From TH-plancto1 sp043777375 (GTDB lineage Bacteria > Planctomycetota > Planctomycetia > Planctomycetales > Planctomycetaceae): a stretch of 64,000 nucleotides of DNA. Positions 9,491 to 18,853 of the stretch are shown one piece after another; the stretch's first letter is position 1; each line of letters starts with the position of its first letter. The notes under the pieces were generated by a model. The model was not told where the DNA came from, made no database searches, and saw only the letters and a program-made list of their open reading frames with translations. The DNA lies in contig JAYWHX010000047.1 in the NCBI GenBank assembly GCA_043777375.1, forward strand, positions 1-64,000, read 5' to 3'. A program made the translations under genes and the position numbers.

Positions 9491-12400
9491 ATGCTTTCCT
9501 ACCTGATTGATGTGTCCTTAGAAAATCGCTTTCTCGTCATCATTCTCACTCTGTTTATGGCTGCTGCGGGAGTGAGTGCCGCGATCAATTTGCCGATCGA
9601 TGCTGTCCCGGACATGACGAATGTCCAAGTGACGATCATGACCGATGCGGGGGCCCTGTCTCCCGTGGAGGTGGAGCGTTACATCACGAATCCGATTGAG
9701 ATGACGATCGGCCGCGCTCCGCGCGTTGAGGAAGTGCGGAGCATTTCCAAGTTCGGAATCTCGGTCGTCACGCTCGTCTTCGAAGAAGGAACCGACATCT
9801 ATTGGGCTCGGCAGGTTGTCTCCGAAAGGTTGACCGCAGCAGCTGCGAAGATTCCGCCGGGATTTGGAACGCCCGCGATGGGTCCACTGACGACCGCGCT
9901 GGGCGAGATCCTGCAATTCGAGGTCCGGGGCGAGGGTTACACGCCGATGGAATTGCGAACGATCCTGGAATGGGATGTCGCCCCCAAGATGCGCGAGGTC
10001 AAGGGGGTGACGGAGATCAACACCCACGGCGGGTACTACAAGACCTATGAGATTCGCCCGTTTCCTGACCGCCTGACCAGCAACGGAATCACATTCGAAG
10101 ATCTCTTCACAGCTGTGTCGAGTAACAACACCTCGGCGGGCGGCGGGTACTTCGTCCATCACGATGAGCAACGCTTCATTCGCGGACAAGCGCTGCTGGA
10201 GAACATGGACGACATCCGTTCGATCGTCATCCGCCGCGATGTCGGGGGCACACCGCTCCTGATTCGCGATGTCGCCGAAGTGGTCACAGCTCCGATGACA
10301 CGGCAGGGAGCAGTGACCCGTGACGGTCGCGGCGAAGCGGTCACGGGGCTGGTGATGATGCTGGTGGGAGAGAACTCCCGCCGAGTGGTCGAGCGCGCCA
10401 AAGAGCGGATCGCGGAGATCGCCCCGACGCTACCCCCAGGGGTGAAGCTGGAGATTATCTACGACCGTGCGGATTTGATTGGCCGTACGCTGAAGACGGT
10501 CCTCACCAATCTTCTGGAAGGGGGCGTGCTGGTCATCATCGTCCTGCTGTTCATGCTCGGGTCGTTTCGTGCCGGGCTGGTGGTCGCGCTGGCAATCCCG
10601 CTGTCGGTGTTGTTTGCGACCAACTTGATGCACACGTTTGGGATCACGGCCAGCTTGATGAGTCTGGGGGCCATCGACTTTGGACTGATCGTCGACTCCT
10701 CGGTCATCATGGTCGAGAACTGCATCCACCGACTCACCCACAACACCGAAGGCCGCAACCGCATCGCCGTGATTCGAGACGCCTGCATCGAGGTCCGCAA
10801 GCCAACGATGTTCGGCGAATTGATTATCTCCGTCGTCTATCTGCCGATTCTGATGTTGCAGGGGACCGAGGGAAAACTGTTCCGCCCCATGGCACTGACG
10901 GTGCTGTTTGCGCTGTTCGGATCACTGATCCTCTCGATGACGCTGATGCCAGTACTGGCCACGATCGCTTTACCCAAGAAGATTTCCGACAAGGACATTC
11001 TGCCGGTCCGAATTATCAAGTGGTTCTACCGCCCGGTCGTCATGCGGGCGGTGTCTTACCCGGTGCTGACGACAACAATCGCCTTACTGGTCTTTGCCAT
11101 CAGCCTGCCGGTCGGAAGGAATCTGGGTGGAGAGTTCATGCCGAAGCTCTCGGAGGGAGACATCCTCATTGAGGCCAACCGACTACCGAGCGCCTCTCTG
11201 GAAGGAGCCATTGGCATGTCAGATGCCATTGAGAAGCAACTGCTAAAGTTCCCCGAAGTGAAGACCGTCTTCTGCAAGACCGGACGGCCCGAGATTGCCA
11301 ACGACGTGATGGGTGTGCAGCAGACCGACGTGTGGGTCATCCTGAAGGATCACACCACGTGGCCATCGCCCAAAACGCGTGATGAGCTGGTGGGCGAGAT
11401 GTCAGAGGTGTTGTATGGCAGCGTGCCGGGAACCGTCTTCGCCTTTACTCAACCCATTGAAATGCGAGTCGATGAACTCGTGGCGGGTGTGAAAGCGGAC
11501 GTCGCGGTTCTGCTGTACGGCGAGGACATGGCCGTCCTCGGAGCCAAAGCAAAGGAGATCGAGCGCGTGCTGAAAGGCATTCCTGGCGCGGTCGATGTGA
11601 AGGCCGATTACCAGGCCAATTTGAGTACCCTGACTGTGGTCCCACGGCGCGACGCTCTCGCTCGCTATGGCATCGAGGCACAGAAAGTGATGGATGTTGT
11701 CTCTGCAATCGGCGGCCATGAAGTGGGACTGATTTTCGAGGGCCGAGCCCGCTACCCAATCACCGTCAAGATCCCCGATTCGTGGCGAGGAAAGATCGAA
11801 ATGCTCGAACAGCTGCCGGTCGCTTCATCCGGAGGGAAGCCCGTCCCGCTGGGCGAATTGGCCGACATCCGGGTTGAAGAAACTCCGCCCGGCGTGGAAC
11901 ATGAATCCAACCGACGCCGCACTTTTATTGCAGCCAACGTCCGCGGTCGTGACGTTGCTTCATTCGTCGCAGCCGCTCAGCAGGCTGTGAACGCACAAGT
12001 GAAGTTGCCGACTGGCTATGAAGTGCGATGGGGTGGAGACTTCGAGAATCTGCAGTCGGCGAAACAACGACTGATGATCATCACACCGATCGTCCTAGTG
12101 CTCATCTTCCTGCTGCTCCACACCAGCTTGCACTCGGTGCGGTTGGCACTGCTGATCTTCCTAGCAGTTCCCATGGCCGCCTCGGGAGGCGTCTTCGCCT
12201 TGGCCCTGCGAGACATGCCATTCAGCATCTCGGCCGGTGTTGGATTCATCGCGCTCTTCGGAGTTGCCGTTCTCAATGGTCTCGTCTGGGTCAGCGCCGC
12301 AGAGCAGTTGCGATTGACGGGATTACGGATGGACCAAGTCACACGCGAGACCGCGATGGCCCGCCTACGTCCCGTACTGATGACCGCAGCTGTAGCGAGC

Positions 12401-12595
12401 CTGGGCTTCCTGCCGATGGCATTTTCAAATGGGGATGGAGCCGAGATGCAGAAGCCGCTGGCGACGGTCGTGATCGGGGGGCTGATCACGTCGACACTGC
12501 TCACGTCGTTGGTTGTGCCTGCGATCTATCCGTGGTTCGCCGGAAAGCCGAAGCTCTCAGACGGTGAGCACAAAGTGGTCAACACTGCCCACTAA
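9491..12595 (+). CDS. czcA: Heavy-metal efflux RND transporter, CzcA-like
   Basis: A 1034-residue inner-membrane proton/metal antiporter of the HME-RND family, normal length. Starting at ATG 9491 gives the conserved LSYLIDVSLENRF N-terminus; the frame is open back to a GTG at 9431. Early motifs include AVPDMTNVQVTI. Transmembrane helix 4 reads GAIDFGLIVDSSVIMVEN, so the acidic relay residues are about D396, D402 and E409. That D-x5-D-x6-E pattern is the one described for divalent-cation (Zn/Co/Cd) pumps, whereas Cu/Ag pumps lack the first Asp. Twelve-helix topology with two large periplasmic loops is evident. It follows the adaptor gene with a 56-bp gap. Metal specificity is inferred from TM4 only. 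Confidence 0.93.
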   Translation: MLSYLIDVSLENRFLVIILTLFMAAAGVSAAINLPIDAVPDMTNVQVTIMTDAGALSPVEVERYITNPIEMTIGRAPRVEEVRSISKFGISVVTLVFEEGTDIYWARQVVSERLTAAAAKIPPGFGTPAMGPLTTALGEILQFEVRGEGYTPMELRTILEWDVAPKMREVKGVTEINTHGGYYKTYEIRPFPDRLTSNGITFEDLFTAVSSNNTSAGGGYFVHHDEQRFIRGQALLENMDDIRSIVIRRDVGGTPLLIRDVAEVVTAPMTRQGAVTRDGRGEAVTGLVMMLVGENSRRVVERAKERIAEIAPTLPPGVKLEIIYDRADLIGRTLKTVLTNLLEGGVLVIIVLLFMLGSFRAGLVVALAIPLSVLFATNLMHTFGITASLMSLGAIDFGLIVDSSVIMVENCIHRLTHNTEGRNRIAVIRDACIEVRKPTMFGELIISVVYLPILMLQGTEGKLFRPMALTVLFALFGSLILSMTLMPVLATIALPKKISDKDILPVRIIKWFYRPVVMRAVSYPVLTTTIALLVFAISLPVGRNLGGEFMPKLSEGDILIEANRLPSASLEGAIGMSDAIEKQLLKFPEVKTVFCKTGRPEIANDVMGVQQTDVWVILKDHTTWPSPKTRDELVGEMSEVLYGSVPGTVFAFTQPIEMRVDELVAGVKADVAVLLYGEDMAVLGAKAKEIERVLKGIPGAVDVKADYQANLSTLTVVPRRDALARYGIEAQKVMDVVSAIGGHEVGLIFEGRARYPITVKIPDSWRGKIEMLEQLPVASSGGKPVPLGELADIRVEETPPGVEHESNRRRTFIAANVRGRDVASFVAAAQQAVNAQVKLPTGYEVRWGGDFENLQSAKQRLMIITPIVLVLIFLLLHTSLHSVRLALLIFLAVPMAASGGVFALALRDMPFSISAGVGFIALFGVAVLNGLVWVSAAEQLRLTGLRMDQVTRETAMARLRPVLMTAAVASLGFLPMAFSNGDGAEMQKPLATVVIGGLITSTLLTSLVVPAIYPWFAGKPKLSDGEHKVVNTAH

Positions 12596-12749
12596 AATAC
12601 TCTGTCAAAGTGCGAGATCGATTTGGCGTGCCTCGCGAAGAGTGGCTCAGTCGATCCGGTCGATTCGAGTTTGGACCGGGATGCGGAGCCGGTCGAGATC
12701 GCCACGATGTGGCACGCGCGAGGACGCGCTACTCATTTTCAGGGGACAC

Positions 12750-13610
12750 CTATTCTCGAATCAACCCCAGCAGTGTGCGTACATTGACGGCGTCCATGTC
12801 CTCGCCATCGCGTTCTTCCTTCTTCGTCTCCAGGTACATCGGGCGATCGACGAAACGCGAGTCGTTCATCAGGTGACGGAACGGCTCCAATCCGAGGCAC
12901 CCCTCGCCGATGTGGTCGTGGCGGTCAACTCGGCTGGCCAGCGGCTTTTTGCTGTCGTTGAGGTGGAACGCCCGGATGCGGTCGAGGCCGACCACATCGT
13001 CGAACTCCTGAAACGTCGCCGCGTACTCCGCTGCTGTCCCCAGTGGATACCCAGCTGCGAAGATGTGGCAGGTGTCGACGCAGACGCCGAAGCGGTCGGG
13101 GTCGGCGACCTCGTTGATGATGTGGCCAAGGTGTTGAAAGCGGTAACCCAGTGTCGATCCCTGCCCCGCCGTCGTCTCGATCCAAGTCTGGACTTTGAAC
13201 CCAGCTGTGCGTTTGTTGATGATGTTGAACGCTTCCACCACGCGGTTCAGCGCGTCGATCTCTTCCGAGTCGACCGCGGCACCCGGATGCATGACGACGC
13301 CCGTCAGCTCCAGGGCCTCAGCCCGCTCCAGTTCGATCACGAAGGCGTCGATCGACTTGGTCCACAAGTCGTCTTTCTCGCTTCCCAGGTTGATCAGGTA
13401 GCTGTCGTGGGAGCAGTGGTGATGAATGTTGTTGCGGGCGACCGCTTCCTTGAAGAGACGGATCTCTTCTTCGGTCAGTGGCTTGGCGTTCCACTGACTG
13501 GCGTTCTTCGTGAAGATCTGGACGGTGGGCATCCCGAGCGCACCGGCAGCGTCCGCCGCCTTGTAGTAGCCGCCCGCGATACTGAGATGTGAGCCAATGA
13601 GTCGTTGCAT
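12750..13610 (-). CDS. nfo: Deoxyribonuclease IV (endonuclease IV)
   Basis: A 286-residue AP endonuclease of the base-excision repair pathway, very close to the 285 residues of E. coli Nfo. The chosen start gives MQRLIGSHLSIAGGYYKAAD; an upstream ATG at 13646 would add 12 residues. Conserved metal-binding segments are visible in order: GSHLSIAGG, HCSHDSYLINL, LTGVVMHPGA, WIETTAGQG, GVCVDTCHIFAAGYPL, FHLNDSK, DRHDHIGEG and the final YLETKKEE. These supply the trinuclear zinc ligands. It is convergent with the RND pump and has no operon partner. Confidence 0.96.
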   Translation of the reverse strand: MQRLIGSHLSIAGGYYKAADAAGALGMPTVQIFTKNASQWNAKPLTEEEIRLFKEAVARNNIHHHCSHDSYLINLGSEKDDLWTKSIDAFVIELERAEALELTGVVMHPGAAVDSEEIDALNRVVEAFNIINKRTAGFKVQTWIETTAGQGSTLGYRFQHLGHIINEVADPDRFGVCVDTCHIFAAGYPLGTAAEYAATFQEFDDVVGLDRIRAFHLNDSKKPLASRVDRHDHIGEGCLGLEPFRHLMNDSRFVDRPMYLETKKEERDGEDMDAVNVRTLLGLIRE

Positions 13611-13758
13611 GCTGTGAAGATAAACCATCGCGTACCGGTTCGCCACTGGCGAGCGTTCGGCGTGATCCAGATGGTGATTCGCTCTGCGATTGAGTTAGCC
13701 ATGCCAGACGGCGAGAATCAGTGGCGTTAGAGCGGTTTCAGAGTTCGTCTTCAGTACG

Positions 13759-13811
13759 CACAGACAGAAATGTCTGTGCCACTCCTCAGTGGAGCAGACA
13801 TTCCTGTCTGC
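13759..13811. repeat. Paired ACAGACA hairpins
   Basis: CACAGACA GAAA TGTCTGTG (13759-13778) and GCAGACA TTCC TGTCTGC (13794-13811) form two adjacent perfect hairpins separated by CACTCCTCAGTGGA-like sequence. They look like a REP doublet. Upstream at about 13647-13677, GGCGAGCGTTCGGCGTGA is a decayed relative of the 85-bp element at 18595 and 61397. Confidence 0.6.
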
Positions 13812-13869
13812 CTCTCCTGAAGATCAATTCTGAAACTGCGTTAGTTCGTCGGGAAAGAATCAACTCTAC

Positions 13870-13957
13870 GCCACCCCGCTCGTCGGGGTGGTTCCCTCGC
13901 ATGTGCTACACTTTATCGCACAAGCAAGGGAACCACTGGGATGAGCCCCTGTGGCGG
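13870..13957. repeat. About 90-bp hairpin element, copy 1
   Basis: GCCACCCCGCTCGTCGGGGT at the left end and ACTGGGATGAGCCCCTGTGG near the right end form the terminal inverted repeats, with a GGTTCCCTCGC / GCAAGGGAACC inner stem. The element aligns end to end, in reverse orientation, with 62818-62908. This copy has diverged inside the stem. It lies 60 bp before the oxidoreductase/pentapeptide gene. Confidence 0.75.
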
Positions 13958-14017
13958 ACAAGTGATTTCACCCCTCCGGCATTCACTTTCGACACTGACA
14001 ACTTGGTGTAGCCACAG

Positions 14018-15091
14018 ATGCCGTCCCCGCTCCCCCCACACCAACAGCTGGTCGCTCTCGGGAAATGGCCGGTCGTGGGAGAACGAATGCCCCGGATTCC
14101 GGATGGGCCATGGACGGTGAGTGTATCCGGAGCTGTCGAGCGCGAGGCGACATGGTCGCTCGATGAACTGCGGGGCTTGCCGCAGGTGACCCGCCGGATC
14201 GACATTCACTGCGTGACTCGCTGGTCTCGCCTGGGAGTCGAGTTCACGGGAGTGCCACTCTCGGCAATTCTCGATGCATGCCGCCCATCGGTCTCCGCCC
14301 GATTCATATCGTTTGTGGCACACAGCGAGCGAGAACATTCGACCTCGCTGCCACTCGCCATGTTGCTAGAGACGGATGCTCTCATCGCATTCGAAGCGGA
14401 CGGGCAGCCGCTCGCCTCCGAGCATGGTGGTCCGGTCCGCGTCATCGTGCCGGGACGGTACTTCTACAAAAGCTTGAAATGGCTCGCGCGGATCGAATTG
14501 CTGACCGAGGATCGACTCGGGTTCTGGGAGGCGAACGCCGGGTATCACAATGGGGCCGACCCCTGGACGGAAGAACGCTTTCTTGCGGCGAACCTCGACC
14601 TCCAAGCTGTGCGGCAGCTGCTCGCATCTCGGGATTTCGGCGGTCGTGATCTGCGTGGACTCACAGCGACAGGAATCGATTTGCGAGGACTCAATGCCTG
14701 CGGGGCGAAGCTGCGCGATGCGCATTTTGAGGGCGCGGACCTGCGCGACAGCTGTTTCGACGGGGCAAATCTCTCAGGATCGCATCTCGATCGAGCCGAC
14801 TTGCGCGGGGCGACGTTCTGTCCGGACGACAGCGGTGTGCCAGCCGATTTAGAGGGAGCCGACTTTCGCGGCGCGGACCTTCGCGGAACGAGATTCCGGG
14901 GAGCCTCTCTTTTCGGAGCGACCTTTGGTCCCATCGATCCCAGTGACGGAACATCCTTCCCAGCTTTCGTGGATGAGACGACCCTCATCGACGAAACAAC
15001 CCTGACCAGCCTCGAATCCACTCCGTTACAACTGCATTTTCTGAGGTCCGCGACAGTTTGGAGTGTGGCGAAAGACAGTGGACAGTGGTAG
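14018..15091 (+). CDS. Molybdopterin oxidoreductase-pentapeptide fusion
   Basis: A 357-residue two-domain protein. Residues about 30-180 are a sulfite-oxidase-type molybdopterin-binding domain (PF00174): WTVSVSG, a DIHCVTRWS block whose Cys65 is the expected molybdenum ligand, SEREHSTSLPL, and GGPVRVIVPGRYFYKSLKWL. It resembles the short YedY/MsrP-like and uncharacterised single-domain members. Residues about 205-305 consist of pentapeptide repeats of the A(D/N)L.G type (DLRGL, DLRDS, DLRGA, DFRGA, DLRGT), which fold as a right-handed beta-helix. No signal peptide or Tat motif is seen, so it is probably cytoplasmic. No partner reductase or haem protein lies nearby. The fusion is unusual; the substrate is unknown. 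Confidence 0.85.
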   Translation: MPSPLPPHQQLVALGKWPVVGERMPRIPDGPWTVSVSGAVEREATWSLDELRGLPQVTRRIDIHCVTRWSRLGVEFTGVPLSAILDACRPSVSARFISFVAHSEREHSTSLPLAMLLETDALIAFEADGQPLASEHGGPVRVIVPGRYFYKSLKWLARIELLTEDRLGFWEANAGYHNGADPWTEERFLAANLDLQAVRQLLASRDFGGRDLRGLTATGIDLRGLNACGAKLRDAHFEGADLRDSCFDGANLSGSHLDRADLRGATFCPDDSGVPADLEGADFRGADLRGTRFRGASLFGATFGPIDPSDGTSFPAFVDETTLIDETTLTSLESTPLQLHFLRSATVWSVAKDSGQW

Positions 15092-15172
15092 ATTTGACTG
15101 TATTGCGTGGGTTTTTCGACTTCGCGAATCTCTCACTCTCGATCAAAGCCCCTAGGTTCCGGCAGGGACGCC

Positions 15173-18100
15173 ATGATTTCTCGACGACTTGCGCATGACT
15201 TCGATACCCACTCGAAGACCGAGGGCCTGCAATACTTCAGCCGCAAGAAGGTGAAGCTCGTGCGCCGTGTTGGCGACATCATTCACTTCACCGTGCAGGG
15301 GAGCCTGCGAACTCCCTACGATGTCTTCCTCAACTGCTTGGGTGCGGAAGAGGATGGTCTCATCGAGGCGACATGCAGCTGCCCCCGCTCTGAGGATGAC
15401 GATAGCTGTAAGCATGAATACGCAGCTCTACTGGCTGCGGATGGTCTGCTGGACTGGGGGCCACCCGGAACGAATCGACTCAGACTGGCTCACGTGATGC
15501 CGGATAATGTCGACTTCGAAAGGGAGATGGATGACATCGAGGAAGATCTGGCCTCGTTCGCAATTCCAACGACTGTCACGACAGTCTCCAGCGCCTCAGC
15601 CACACAACCAGTCGTCCCGCAAAGTTCATCTCCGGGAGCGATGATTCCAGCCAGCCCGAACCTTCCTGGGATGCCAGCGCCCAATACGTGGATGAGTGCG
15701 TTGCAGGAGATCCGCGCAGACCGTCAGTTTCAGCGCCCACTCGTGCATTCACTCGACACACAGCTGTGGTACGCGATGAATGCAACGCGGTCTGTCTCCG
15801 AAGATCAGGTCGCGATCGATCTGTTTGTGCGGACTCTGAACCCCGACGGAACGATGTCGAAGCCGCGTCCCGTTGAGACGAAGTACCAAGCCATCGCAGC
15901 CGCCACAACGCGGGTCGAACGCGAGTTCCTGACGCAGCAACTCAGCAACCCGCACCAAGAATATGATTGGCGGCGACGTCTCGCGGCACCCAAGCGACGC
16001 GAGCACGAGCTGTCGCTCGACCCAGATGATGCCGAGAGCATCTTTCCCCGACTGGCTGCGACGGGCCGACTGGTCTGGATTCTGGAGGCCAGGCAGCCGT
16101 GGGACCTGGTGAAACCAATTCGCTGGGACGCCTCGCCCTATCGGTTCCAGCTGACCGCCGAGCGGCTGGCCGATCAGTCGGGATGGAATGTCAGCGGTGA
16201 ATTAGCGGCTTACGGTGATTTAACGGTCGCTCCACTCTCCGATGTGGTGATGACTAACACTCGGCTGGTGTTATTCAAAGACCGCATCGGCATGTTGGCG
16301 GATGAGTCCGACAATTCCTGGATCGGGTCGTTGGCTCCACGTCCGTGGGTTGTGACCGACGACCAGCGCGGGACGTTTTTGCAGTATCTGTCGTCGGTCT
16401 CGCCAACTCCCGCCACGCGGTTCCCAGATGAGTTCTGCGCGACAGCCTCGATTGATCCAGTCCCTGTGCTGATGGTGGATCTCAACTCGAATAGCAAGAA
16501 AACCACAGTCACTGCCCGTCTGAAGTACCAGTACGGTGAGGGCCGTGTCGCTGCGGGCGAATCGATCGAGCTGGTCTTCGATGCGAGCAACGGAGTGCTC
16601 TACAACCGCAATCGCATCGTCGAGCGGGAACTCGTTCGGCAAGCTCATTCGCTGCAAATTGTGACCAGCGGGTACTGGGACGGAGTCTCAGAGCTGCGGT
16701 GTGAACTCGCCCAGTTCCCAGACCTCGCAAGAAAGCTGTGCGATGCGGGCTGGATCGTCGAAGCCAACCACGAGCGGCTGCGCACGTCGGGAAATTTGAA
16801 GCTGAGCGTGACCTCCAACTCGCCGACGAACATCGACTGGTTTGATCTGGATGGTCAGGTCGATTTCGAGTCGGGATCGACGACACTGCCCAAGCTCCTG
16901 GAGGCTGTGCGACGGGGTGAGAGGACGATCCGTCTGGACGATGGCAGTGTCGGTTTGCTGCCCGAGGATTGGATCAAGCGGTTCGGTCAGATGGCCGATC
17001 TGGGCACGCACGAGAGTGGGCAGATTCGGTTCCAGTCGTCACAAGCGCTGCTGCTCGATGCCTTGCTGGCCAGCGACCAGAATGCGACGTTTGATCTCGG
17101 CTTTAAGTCTCTACGCGAGAAGCTTCGCAAGACGCACAAGGTCAAGGCCATCACTCATCCGAAGGGGTTCGGAGGGACACTCCGCGACTACCAAAAGCAT
17201 GGGCAGGGATGGCTGGCGTGCTTGCACGAGTTGAACCTCGGCGGTTGTCTGGCCGACGACATGGGTCTTGGGAAGACGATCCAAGTCCTGGCATGGCTGG
17301 AGACGCTGCGGCAGCGGCAGGAAAAATCGGGAGAGGAGCGACGCCCATCGCTAGTCGTGGTGCCCAAGAGCCTGGTCTTCAACTGGGTCGCCGAGGCCGC
17401 GAAGTTCACCTCGAAGCTGCGGGTGCTGAACTTCACTGGCAAGGAACGCGTCGGGCTGGAAGACTTGGCCGAGATTGACCTCGTCATCACCACCTACGGC
17501 ACGATGCGGAACGATATCGAGAAGCTGCGCGAGATCGACTTCGAGTACCTGATCCTCGACGAGGCTCAGGCGATCAAGAACTCGAACGCGCAGGCGGCCA
17601 AGGCCGCGCGGCTGCTCAAGGGCCGCCATCGTCTGGCGATGTCGGGAACGCCGATCGAGAACCATCTCGGGGAGCTGTGGTCACTGTTCGAGTTCATCAA
17701 TCCCGGTCTGCTCGGCAACTCGACGGCCTTCCAGCGTGTCGCGCGGGGGGCCTCCGCTGAACCCGAATCGCTGCAATGGCTCTCGAAAGCGATTGCCCCC
17801 TTCGTCCTGCGTCGGACGAAGGGACAAGTGCTGACTGAACTGCCGGAGAAGTCTGAGCAAGTCCTCTACTGCGAGATGTCGCCCAAGCACACGAAGCTCT
17901 ACAACGACCTACGAGACCACTACCGAGCCTCGCTCACGCAGACCGTCAAAGAGAAGGGCCTAGCCAATTCGAAGATCCACGTGTTGGAGGCTCTGCTGCG
18001 TTTGCGGCAAGCGGCTTGCCACCCCGGTCTGCTCGATGCCACCGCCAAAAAGGAACTCGGCCCCAAGCTCGAAGAACTGCTCGAACGCCTCCGCGAAATC

Positions 18101-18574
18101 ACAGCTGAGGGACACAAGGCTCTGGTCTTCTCTCAGTTCACGTCGTTTCTGGGCATCTTGGAATTGCACCTGAAGAAGGAAAAGATCCCGTATCTGTACC
18201 TCGACGGGAAGACTTCGCTGAAGGACCGTCAAGCCCGTGTCGAGCAGTTCCAATCGGACGGCCAGAAGACTCCGCTGTTCCTCATCAGCCTCAAGGCCGG
18301 TGGCTCAGGTCTGAACCTGACAGCTGCGGACTATGTGTTCCTGCTCGATCCGTGGTGGAACCCCGCCGTCGAGACACAGGCGATTGACCGTACGCACCGC
18401 ATCGGACAGACGCGGAAGGTTCACGCCTGTCGTCTGATCACCCGCGGCACGGTCGAGGAAAAGGTCCTCGACCTGCAAAAGAAAAAGAAGAATCTAGCCG
18501 AGGCGATTCTCTCGATCGACGGCAGCTTGCTCCAGAAACTCAGCTGGGACGATTTGCAGATGCTGTTCAGTTAG
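15173..18574 (+). CDS. SWIM zinc-finger SNF2-family helicase
   Basis: A 1133-residue Swi2/Snf2 ATPase. Near residues 66-86 is a SWIM zinc-binding motif, CSC...CKH, in CSCPRSEDDDSCKHEYAALL. A long middle region (about 150-650) of mixed alpha/beta is typical of bacterial SNF2 proteins. The helicase core follows: motif I DDMGLGKT (about residue 695), motif II DEAQ in LILDEAQAIKN (about 796), motif III SGTPIEN, and motif VI QAIDRTHRIGQTRKVHACRL near 1070. ATG 15173 is preferred over the upstream in-frame start at 15107. It probably acts on DNA-protein complexes or transcription complexes. It has no visible operon partner. Confidence 0.95.
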   Translation: MISRRLAHDFDTHSKTEGLQYFSRKKVKLVRRVGDIIHFTVQGSLRTPYDVFLNCLGAEEDGLIEATCSCPRSEDDDSCKHEYAALLAADGLLDWGPPGTNRLRLAHVMPDNVDFEREMDDIEEDLASFAIPTTVTTVSSASATQPVVPQSSSPGAMIPASPNLPGMPAPNTWMSALQEIRADRQFQRPLVHSLDTQLWYAMNATRSVSEDQVAIDLFVRTLNPDGTMSKPRPVETKYQAIAAATTRVEREFLTQQLSNPHQEYDWRRRLAAPKRREHELSLDPDDAESIFPRLAATGRLVWILEARQPWDLVKPIRWDASPYRFQLTAERLADQSGWNVSGELAAYGDLTVAPLSDVVMTNTRLVLFKDRIGMLADESDNSWIGSLAPRPWVVTDDQRGTFLQYLSSVSPTPATRFPDEFCATASIDPVPVLMVDLNSNSKKTTVTARLKYQYGEGRVAAGESIELVFDASNGVLYNRNRIVERELVRQAHSLQIVTSGYWDGVSELRCELAQFPDLARKLCDAGWIVEANHERLRTSGNLKLSVTSNSPTNIDWFDLDGQVDFESGSTTLPKLLEAVRRGERTIRLDDGSVGLLPEDWIKRFGQMADLGTHESGQIRFQSSQALLLDALLASDQNATFDLGFKSLREKLRKTHKVKAITHPKGFGGTLRDYQKHGQGWLACLHELNLGGCLADDMGLGKTIQVLAWLETLRQRQEKSGEERRPSLVVVPKSLVFNWVAEAAKFTSKLRVLNFTGKERVGLEDLAEIDLVITTYGTMRNDIEKLREIDFEYLILDEAQAIKNSNAQAAKAARLLKGRHRLAMSGTPIENHLGELWSLFEFINPGLLGNSTAFQRVARGASAEPESLQWLSKAIAPFVLRRTKGQVLTELPEKSEQVLYCEMSPKHTKLYNDLRDHYRASLTQTVKEKGLANSKIHVLEALLRLRQAACHPGLLDATAKKELGPKLEELLERLREITAEGHKALVFSQFTSFLGILELHLKKEKIPYLYLDGKTSLKDRQARVEQFQSDGQKTPLFLISLKAGGSGLNLTAADYVFLLDPWWNPAVETQAIDRTHRIGQTRKVHACRLITRGTVEEKVLDLQKKKKNLAEAILSIDGSLLQKLSWDDLQMLFS

Positions 18575-18594
18575 CGGCCAGCGGAGAGAATCCA

Positions 18595-18679
18595 ACATCC
18601 CGGCGAGCGTCCGGCGTGAGCCAGATGGTCCTTTCGGGATTCGTAGCGGAACCAGGGGGCTGACGCCACCCCGCTCGCC
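18595..18679. repeat. 85-bp intergenic element, copy 1
   Basis: This 85-base block matches 61397-61481 over the same length with about nine differences. Its ends are imperfect inverted repeats (GGCGAGCG...GGCGT against ACGCC...CGCTCGCC). It lies just after the SNF2 gene stop and has no T-run. A decayed fragment is at about 13647. Confidence 0.8.
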
Positions 18680-18853
18680 AGAGCCTGTGTCTTGGCACTC
18701 GCACTTTTGCGACCTCGTCTTGTCACAAATTGAGAGATTCGGGTAGCTTGCGGAGCTTCCGATTTTATTCGGAAGATGTGACAGGGGACCAGGACGGTCT
18801 CCGGATGGCAGCGTTCCGGTTGCTCACCAGCGATCGGCCGCAGGAGGCGGTTC

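Noticed and set aside
12513..13592. 359-residue forward frame opposite nfo
   Set aside because: It is the antisense shadow of endonuclease IV, whose motifs are unmistakable on the reverse strand, and its own translation is compositionally odd.
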